64,000 nucleotides of DNA, taken from assembly GCA_009760855.2 (NCBI GenBank), contig WPIO01000098.1, positions 1,191,501 through 1,255,500 of the forward strand, read 5' to 3'. Each line of letters starts with the position of its first letter. The stretch's first letter is position 1. Source of the stretch: Cristatella mucedo (taxonomy: Eukaryota > Bryozoa > Phylactolaemata > Cristatellidae). The notes below the pieces were generated by a model that was not told the origin of the DNA, made no database searches, and saw only the letters and a list, made by a program, of their open reading frames with translations. The translations under genes were made by a program, and so were the position numbers. Below are positions 57,736-64,000 of this stretch, piece by piece.

Positions 57736-59140
57736 TGAAACGGTCGACGACCGTAAGTAAATAGGTCGCACCGTCGGAGAGGGGTAGCGGCCTGACGAGG
57801 TCGACGTGGACCTGACTGAATCGACGCAATGGGGTGGGAAACTGCCCAATGGGCGTCGAAGTGTGCCGAGCTACTTTGACGCGTTGGCATGCGATGCAGG
57901 TTCGGGCCCAAGAGCGAACGTCGGAGTTCATATTCGGCCATACAAACCGCGATGCGATCAGATGCAGTGTAGCTCGTATTCCTGGGTGTGCGAGTCCGTG
58001 CAAATTGTTGAAGATTCGTCGACGGAAGGCAGCAAGCACATATGGGCGATCGTGGCCGGTAGAGCGGTCGCATAAAATGGTTCCCTGCGACGTCGGTATT
58101 GGAACCGGTTGAAGTTGCAGGGAAGTAGTTGGTGCTGCGAGGATTTTGGGCTCTTGCGCGGCGGCGAGCTCACTGTAGTCGATAGGACGGTCGTCCGTAT
58201 CGAAAACAGCGTTAGCTCGTGAAAGTGCGTCGGCGACGCAATTCTCAGAGCCCTTCAAGTATCGGATGTCGGTAGTGAACTCGGAGATGAAAGTAAAGTG
58301 CCGCTGCTGCCTAGGTGTGAAACGATCGGAGGATGAAACGATTGCGTAAACGATCGGGCGATGATCGGTGAGCACCGAGAAAGCTCGGCCTTCCACAAAG
58401 TATCGGAAATGTCGGATCGCAGAGTAAATAGCGAGAAGCTCTCGGTCGAAAGTCGAGTAGCGAGACTCCGCGGGTGAGAGTGTTCGAGAGAAAAAGGCTA
58501 ACGGTTTCCACTCCCCGTCCAGTAGCTGTTGCAGAGCGGAGCCGATAGCGGTGTCCGAGGCGTCAGTCGCGATTGAAATAGGAGCGTCCGGCGCCGGATG
58601 GCCGAACAGTGTTGACTCGGTCAACGCAACTTTGCTGCGCTCGTAAGCGGCGGCGTCCTCTCGCGACCATGTGAGGCTGGCGTCGGCTTTTGGGCTGGTC
58701 GGGAGGAGCGCATAGAGCGGCGCCAGCAAGCTAGCGCAGCTCGGGATGAATTGGCGGTAAAAATTGACCATGCCTAGGTAGCGACGAAGTTTTCGTGCTG
58801 TATCGGGTCGAGGGAAAGAAACGATCGACTCGACTTTTGATTCCTGTGGTCGGAGGCCCTCCGAGGATACATGGTGTCCGAGGTAATCAAGTGATGGAAC
58901 ACCGATGACGCACTTAGATGGATTGATGAATAAGCCATATTCCTCGAGGCGACGGAAGATTGCTTCCAGGTGCGTGGCACGCTCGGCTTCGCTGACAGAC
59001 GCAATTAAAAGATCGTCCAGGAACGGAAAACAAAAACTAAGCCCTCGAGTTACCTGGTCGATGAAACGTTGAAAGGTCTGGGCTGCATTCCCGAGGCCAA
59101 AACTCATTCGCTTGAATTGAAACAGCCCGAACGGCGGTTT
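57710..59140 (-). pseudogene. pol: Pol part 2: RT palm, RNase H and N-terminal integrase
   Basis: The frame includes PPFGLFQFKRMSFGLGNAAQ, the catalytic RT box FLDDLLIAS (Phe where Tyr is common), the connection LRRYLGMVNFYRQFIP, and RNase H motifs ATDASDTAIG and FDRELLAIYSAIRHFRYFVE. Integrase zinc-finger residues follow (HPGIRATLHLI and CIACQRVK), with the first catalytic Asp in VHVDLVRPLPLS. The frame is lost near 57730, apparently by a one-base deletion. Confidence 0.93.
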
Positions 59141-60074
59141 TAGGGACGTCGTCGGGATGAATGGGTATTTGATGATATGCTCGCACAAGGTCGATTTTAG
59201 AGAAAACCACCTTGCCATGTAGAGCAGATGCGAAATCGTTTAGCAGCGGTACTGGGTAACAGTCGTGCTGGGTGATGCGATTCAAAGCACGGTAGTCACC
59301 GCAAGGGCGCCAGTCGCCGTCCTTTTTGGGTACGAGGTGGAGAGGACTGGCGTACTCGCTCTCCGACGGCTCTATTATTCCCAGTTGCAGCATATGCTCG
59401 AATTCCACGCGAGCTGCTCTCAGGTGGTCTGGAGCCAGGCGTTGAAGGCGGGAGCGGGCGGGCGGGCCGCTTGTGACGATGTGGTGGCGAACTGAATGCT
59501 TGACCGGTGCAGAGAGGTTTCCGGGTTGCGTGATGCTTGGGAATCGGCGAAGCGAAGCAGCATAGTCGGCCCGTAGAGTCGAAGGGATGCAGCAGAGATG
59601 ATAGTGCGTAATCGACGAAGTAAGCTCGCACCTCTTTCGCAGCTGAGTGCGACCGTCGTATAGTGAGCGGTGCTCGAGCTCTTCGATGAGCCCGAAATGA
59701 GCAAGGAAATCGGTGCCAATGAGAGGGTACGAAACATCGGCTACAGAGAAGAACCAGGAGAGACTCCGTCGAATACCTAGGCTCAAGTTGAGGAGTCGTG
59801 AGCCGTATACAGCAATTAAAGAGCCATTGGCAGCCTGTAGATGAGACAGGGCAGGGCCTAGCCTCTCCGTAGCATTCGGTGGGAGGACACTAACCACCGA
59901 GCCCGTGTCAATAAGAAAGCGCATATCCGTGTCGGGGTCGTGTACGAATAGTAGGCGGCTAACTTCATTCCCCGGCTGTGGCGCCGCTAAAAGTCCGGGT
60001 TCCTGTTTAAAGGAAACTTGCAGCCCGGTCGGCACTGGAAAGCCTTGTCCCCAAATCGTGCGTGATAGAAGCAC
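59130..60074 (-). pseudogene. pol: Pol part 1: aspartic protease and N-terminal reverse transcriptase
   Basis: In a frame overlapping the end of gag, the protease active site reads FLIDTGSVVSVLPP with the flap-side YPLIGTDFLAHFGLI. The start of RT then follows, with YASPLHLVPKKDGDWRPCGD and VFSKIDLVRAYHQIPIHPDD. Homology passes to another frame near 59135, so the polyprotein is interrupted inside the RT fingers/palm region. Confidence 0.9.
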
Positions 60075-60919
60075 CAGCCGCCGTTAAGAGACCCCTGTCC
60101 TTGAGCACCAGTTCGCGGTCGGAGCTGCTGTCTGCTAGGGGAACTGCTACTAGAACGGTTGCGTCCTTGCCAGTCCCCGCGCCTATCCTGGTTGGAGATG
60201 CGGAGTTGTTCTCGAAGGGCTAGCACCTCAGCTTTCAGAGACTGTAACTCTGACAATGAGCAGTGCTGCTCTCGCTCGGATATAGCCGAACGGGCGGAGG
60301 CTGAACTAGCGGCTAATAGAGGCAGCGTCTGCGGTAACGTTGTGGTGGCTGGTGGTGTAACGGCAGCTACGTAACGTGCCGAGGCTTCCAGCATGCGGTC
60401 GGCCATTTCCGCTAGCGTGCTAAGGCTGAGCGTGGCGTCGCAACCCGACAGAACCAAGCGGACATCGGCCGGTAGGCGCTGCAGGAACAGTTCTCGCAAA
60501 AGGGCTTCACCGAACCGGTCACGTTCATCGCCTAGCAGCTGCCGTAAATGCCGGAGGAACTGACTCGGCGTACGATCGCCGAGCGGCTCACCTGCGAGAA
60601 GCCGGCGCTGACGCAGCTGCTCAGAAGCTGAACAACATTGTAATATGGTCTCGCGAAATCGATCGTAGGGGTCCTCATCGGGAGGGTTTATTATGAGGTT
60701 GCTAAGCTCGTAAGTTGTCGGCTCGCCAATGGCGGCCGACGTCAGATGGAACTTAGTTCTCTGGTCCACAATGTTTAAAAACTTAAAATGCGACTCAACG
60801 CGGGCTAACCAAAGCGCCGGATCGCTTCGCAGAAATTCCGGCAACTTCACATGGCTATAGGAATCCGCAGCGCCGCTTTCAGGTTTAAGCCAAAGCAATT
60901 GTTCGGTGTAAGAATACAT
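59987..60919 (-). CDS. gag: Gag-like protein of the Ty3/gypsy element
   Basis: A 310-codon open frame, with its ATG close to the primer-binding site. The N-terminal part (PEFLRSDPALWLARVESHFK) is a capsid-like region of Ty3/gypsy Gag proteins. A Ser/Ala-rich stretch follows, then a predicted helical segment (SLKAEVLALREQLR) and a C-terminal Cys/His knuckle, CFYHARFGDKAFQCRPGC. It probably packages element RNA in cytoplasmic particles. The frame ends at TAG in a run of four T, where the downstream frame overlaps. This could be a programmed -1 shift or a one-base loss. Confidence 0.88.
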   Translation of the reverse strand: MYSYTEQLLWLKPESGAADSYSHVKLPEFLRSDPALWLARVESHFKFLNIVDQRTKFHLTSAAIGEPTTYELSNLIINPPDEDPYDRFRETILQCCSASEQLRQRRLLAGEPLGDRTPSQFLRHLRQLLGDERDRFGEALLRELFLQRLPADVRLVLSGCDATLSLSTLAEMADRMLEASARYVAAVTPPATTTLPQTLPLLAASSASARSAISEREQHCSLSELQSLKAEVLALREQLRISNQDRRGDWQGRNRSSSSSPSRQQLRPRTGAQGQGSLNGGWCFYHARFGDKAFQCRPGCKFPLNRNPDF

Positions 60920-60952
60920 ACCGTGTTCGTATCAGCATAAGGGTCACCAATT

Positions 60953-61284
60953 TGTAGGGGTCGTCTCCAGCTTAACCCCCGGAAGGTTGACGAGCGCGTA
61001 CGAGGTGCAGCAAGCACCGATAGCAAAGGAATCACTGACCTCTCTACAAGATGTAATCGATCAAATTCATGGGAAGTACACGTCTGCGAGCCGGAGATGG
61101 ACGACACGTCCACTCGCGACTCCGGGAGCTGATCGAGAGAGTGGCGAGAAAAGATTGCATCATTGGGTGGCCATTCAGGCAAGCCTCCACCCAATCAGCG
61201 GTAGGCTCCCGGCCGCAGAGACGTTAAGCACTACTGCCCTGTCAGGCTAGGGCGGGACAACACGGTGGCGATGCTACGCCCACA
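60953..61284 (-). repeat. 5' LTR of the Ty3/gypsy element
   Basis: It begins TGTGGGCGTAGC and ends CCCCTACA on the minus strand. The next minus-strand bases (aattggtgacccttatgc) should hold the tRNA primer-binding site, starting at tggtgaccc. The primer tRNA cannot be assigned. Confidence 0.94.
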
Positions 61285-61288
61285 GTAC

Positions 61289-61660
61289 ACCCGTAAATTC
61301 CAGACCCTAAACCTAAGCGCTAAAGCCTTAACCCTAAAATTAATAAACATAAAATTATAAACCCTGAAATTCCGAGTACTAAAATCTAAACATTAAAAAC
61401 CTTAAACCCAAAACCCTAAACACTAAACCGTAAACCTTGAAAACCCTAAAATCTAAACTCTAAACCGTAGGCTCTACAAATCCAAAACCTTGATTTCTGA
61501 ACGCTAAAATCTTAAACCCGAAGTCCTCACCGCTAAACACTAAACTCCAAAAACTCTTAACCCTCAACGTTAAACCCTAGATACCAAACCCTGAAAACTG
61601 GACACCCTACAACCCTAAACACTATAACCTAAAACCTAAATCCTAAACCGTATACCGGGG
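61289..61660 (+). repeat. Degenerate CCCTAAA (telomere-like) array
   Basis: Many approximate 7-base units such as accctaaa, aaccctg, aaccgtaa and accttaaa fill about 370 bp. No long perfect run exists, so it is an old or always-imperfect array rather than an active telomere. Confidence 0.85.
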
Positions 61661-61745
61661 TAACGTTCTACCCCACTGGGGAATGTCTGGGGGTAAATGT
61701 CGGTGGAAAAGTCAGGGGGAAGCGTCCAGTAAAAATGTCCGAGCC
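61660..61745 (+). repeat. G-run array
   Basis: The text ggggaatgtctgggggtaaa and atgtcggtggaaaagtcagg is the inverted counterpart of 62190-62290. Confidence 0.65.
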
Positions 61746-61749
61746 CGCA

Positions 61750-62185
61750 CTCCCAAGTCTGTATAAGGAAGCGGTCGCACTTTGTACGCTGTCTACAGCA
61801 AAAATCTAAGAAACACTGGAGCTTCTCTGAGCAACTGTTGGTCTAATTGTAACGATCAGTTATGGATTGTCGTGTTTTCCCATATCAGTGCCGTCATTTG
61901 AACGTGCACACACGATGGGTGAAGATTAAGCACCCGCACAGTTAAAAGTTACATGGCATGAAAGTTGCGGTTTGTCGCTGTCAATCTTGTCGATTTTCTG
62001 CGGACTGCAGTAATACCCCGACTGTTGCTGCAGATTTCCTTACGCCGTCGACAACAATATTTTAAATAAAGCTTGACAACCACACGGTTTTACGATAAAC
62101 GCAGTAAAATGGTAAAAGCAGTGACGATTGGAGCTTTACACAGAAAATTTGTGGTCGGCTTGTAATGGATTGTAACGGGACATGG
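61750..62185. repeat. Possible satellite-related segment
   Basis: The text cacagaaaatttgtggtcgg near 62138 matches cacagaaaatttgtggtcag near 38711 in the ~350-bp satellite. The rest is only loosely similar. Confidence 0.4.
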
Positions 62186-62189
62186 ACAA

Positions 62190-62290
62190 TTCCCCCCTGG
62201 ACGTTCCCACCGAGATAATTTTCCCCGACATTTCTCCTCGCGGAGTAGGCAATTTTCCCTGCGCGGTTGGACATTTTCTCCAGGTACGTT
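62190..62290 (-). repeat. C-run array, inverted counterpart of 61660-61745
   Basis: The text ttccccccctggacgttccc-like and gataattttccccgacattt repeats short gac-ttt-cccc units. Confidence 0.65.
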
Positions 62291-62430
62291 GTTTAGGGTT
62301 TAGGTTATATGGTTTAGTGCTTAGGGTTTTAGTTTTTGGTGTTTAGGGTTTTAGGGTTTCGGGCTTTTAGGGTTTACCGTTTAGGGTTTAGGGTTTAAGG
62401 GTTAGTGCTTGCAAGTTAGAGTTTAAAGTT
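62285..62430 (-). repeat. Degenerate TTTAGGG array, inverted relative to 61289-61660
   Basis: It has repeated gtttagggttttagggttt-type text with point changes. Confidence 0.85.
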
Positions 62431-62434
62431 ACGA

Positions 62435-62882
62435 GTATAGGCGGCAGAGGTGCGGCCGGCCCTATGCCCGTACGCCCCCTAAAGCTCGTGCCCATATACG
62501 CCCACAAACACCCGTGTTTTAGCAGCGGCTTCGGCATCGGCGAGCTATAGAGTTTGGTCATGGGGAAGTGTGGTCCCGCTCGACGCCGCCAGGCGCTTGT
62601 TACCCGCCAATGCAGGCATGCACTAAAGCGTGCAGCCCATTCCTCAAAATGAGTTTTAAGAATCGGAGGTTTGCTAGTATAACTCGACCTCACGAGATCT
62701 AGTTCCGCACTAATGCCCACTAATTAAAGAACAGAAAAAGAACAACAGGAGATTTAGGCGGCAGAGAAGCAGCCGGCCCTATGCCCGTATGCCCCTAAAT
62801 GTCCGTACCCGTGTACGCCCCCAAACAACCATACGCCATCGTGCACCTTCGTGCCCCTCCGTGCGCCCCGTGCGCCCCCGTA
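62435..62882 (+). repeat. GC-rich composite repeat, copy 2
   Basis: It is homologous to 55826-56320, with two copies of the cagccggccctatgcccgta unit (62450 and 62769) around the 62514-62750 body. It ends in gtgcgccccgtgcgcccccg. Confidence 0.8.
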
Positions 62883-62884
62883 AG

Positions 62885-63095
62885 TATTTTGGGTATTGGT
62901 TTATAAGGTTTAGGGCTTAGCAAATAGGGTTAAAGGGCTTATAGTCTATGGTATTGAATTTACGGTTTTGAATTCAGGGTTTAGGGTTTCTACTTTTTAC
63001 GCAATAGCTGGAGGGTTTAGGGTTCAGATTTTACAGTTATTGGTTTAGGGTAAGGATTTAATGGTTTAGGGTTTAGGTTTCAGAGTTTAGGGTGG
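62885..63095 (-). repeat. Degenerate TTTAGGG array, second block
   Basis: It has imperfect ggtttagggtttaggtttca-type units from about 62890 to 63095, directly after the GTGCGCCCC minisatellite. Confidence 0.8.
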
Positions 63096-63209
63096 CTAAG
63101 CCTCAGCCGCCTTAATCCATCCTTGCATATATTTCGTGCTTTAATCTGTGAGTATTAGGGCATAACTGGATCTCTTAATGTCGAGATAAACTCAGTAGAC
63201 TTGTGACAC

Positions 63210-63375
63210 TTAGTGCTCATTTGCAGGAACGCGCGGCATGTCGTAGCGTGCGCCTGCTTTGATGGGTAGGAACACGTGCCTGGCGGCGTCGAGCGGGACC
63301 TAACTTCAGCAAGGCAAAACTGTGTAGTTCACTGCGGCCGAAGCCGCCGCAACTGCCACCGCCGCTGGCATTATT
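63210..63375 (-). repeat. GC-rich composite repeat, partial inverted copy
   Basis: Read in reverse, it carries gttaggtcccgctcgacgcc and gccaggcac as at 55905 and 62575, then diverges. Confidence 0.75.
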
Positions 63376-63455
63376 AGAAAGCACCCCTGGAATCCATTCA
63401 TTCCTCTACTTATACAGAGTTGAATTTATTTAAATAAAGCATTTAGCATTTAATC

Positions 63456-63492
63456 ATGTACGCACACACACACTCACACAAACCCACATACA

Positions 63493-63573
<81 letters not shown>

Positions 63574-63611
63574 TTATATATATTTATATATATTTAAATA
63601 AATATATATAA
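63456..63611 (+). repeat. CA microsatellite passing into AT-rich repeat
   Basis: A CA run continues to about 63566, followed by tatatattta units that touch the LINE-B 3' tip. Confidence 0.97.
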
Positions 63612-64000
63612 TGTATCTCCGTCAGTAACTCCACAAAGTCATGAAAACTATGTGGGTGTTACGCGGGAGAGTTTTGTAAAACGCACTCACAGCCTAAGCG
63701 GCTTTCGGTACGCATTCGGTAGCCGACGGACTTCGTCTCACGCAACAAAGAGAAAGTGGGAAGCATAGCAGAGTCAGGAGAGCAGTTGAGGTAGTGAGTA
63801 GCATAAAAGTAGCAGTTCAGAACCGCTGAAAAGATGTGCCATAGTCGGCAGTTGGAGAGTAGTTGTCGTTGCGTAAGAATTGTGGAAGCGAGTTCCACAG
63901 TCTAGGACCGGCAGAGCTAAAGCTTCTGTCGCCAACTGTCTTTAAGCGGAGGAATGGGACAGCTAATTTATTGTCCACACAGGACCTGAGGGCGCGAACA
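63612..64000 (-). mobile_element. LINE-B 3' end, cut by the window edge
   Basis: The 3' tip (reverse of gagttactgacggagataca) lies at 63612. The minus strand continues through acgaagtccgtcggctaccg to the ORF end (ggcgacagaagctttagctc). Confidence 0.9.

Larger units (their letters stand above)
56456..61284 (-). mobile_element. Ty3/gypsy LTR retrotransposon, complete ends, coding-defective
   Basis: The element is 4829 bp with two 332-bp LTRs, flanked by a 4-bp target duplication GTAC (56452-56455 and 61285-61288). Coding is on the minus strand: gag, then protease, reverse transcriptase, RNase H and integrase in the Ty3/gypsy order. The LTRs differ at six positions by my count (about 1.8 percent), so the insertion is fairly recent. 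Coding breaks lie near 59990 (possibly a natural frameshift), 59135, 57730 and 57168, plus a changed integrase catalytic residue at 57624. The element is similar in style to pol proteins I know from ticks and flatworms, but this cannot place the host. Confidence 0.96.

Noticed and set aside
61289-63095. A true telomere or chromosome end
   Set aside because: The 7-base units are imperfect, occur in both orientations and are followed by ordinary repeats, so this is interstitial.

Overview
The window looks like nuclear DNA from an intron-rich animal, probably an invertebrate. The evidence is an animal-type S-adenosylmethionine synthetase gene split by GT-AG introns, L2/CR1-like LINEs, tRNA-derived SINEs, a Ty3/gypsy element and long AT, CA and GA microsatellites. 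There is no operon structure and no bacterial or phage gene. I cannot name the species.

The only gene I recognise with confidence is a methionine adenosyltransferase (MAT, S-adenosylmethionine synthetase) on the minus strand. Eight consecutive coding exons (2 to 9) run from 29324 down to the stop codon at 21137. All splice sites are canonical, all exon phases agree, and the exons encode 365 residues, which is what a ~395-residue MAT needs after a first exon of about 30 residues. Exon 1 was not found. Its introns hold a LINE-A copy, a LINE-B copy, SINE pieces and AT repeats. A few isolated open segments with good splice signals (about 4.1, 11.7, 13.7, 31.6 and 41.2 kb) may be exons of unknown genes.

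Most of the rest is repeats. Two L2-like LINE families (my labels LINE-A and LINE-B) account for many 5'-truncated, frame-broken copies. LINE-A (mostly minus strand) ends in a short hairpin and an ATT-rich tail. LINE-B ends in a conserved 3' tip. The tRNA-headed SINEs carry the same 3' hairpin as LINE-A, so they probably use its machinery. A 193-bp hAT-type MITE at 8182-8374 closely resembles the SPIN family known for horizontal transfer.

Layout: 1-8 kb, LINE-A and SINE debris; 8.4-16.3 kb, a diverged tandem duplication carrying a candidate exon; 16.3-18.9 kb, nothing recognised; 18.9-20.9 kb, a block repeated at 33.6-37.8 kb, the two copies flanking the MAT gene; 21.1-29.3 kb, MAT; 29.3-33.6 kb, sparse; 37.8-41 kb and 49-51 kb, a degenerate ~350-bp satellite in opposite orientations; 41.1-42.7 kb, a GC- and CpG-rich island; 43-48.5 kb and 51.3-55.5 kb, nested LINEs; 55.6-63.4 kb, a GC-rich composite with arrays of degenerate CCCTAAA/TTTAGGG motifs, into which a 4.8-kb Ty3/gypsy element with 332-bp LTRs and a GTAC target duplication has inserted; 63.4-64 kb, microsatellites and a LINE-B end.
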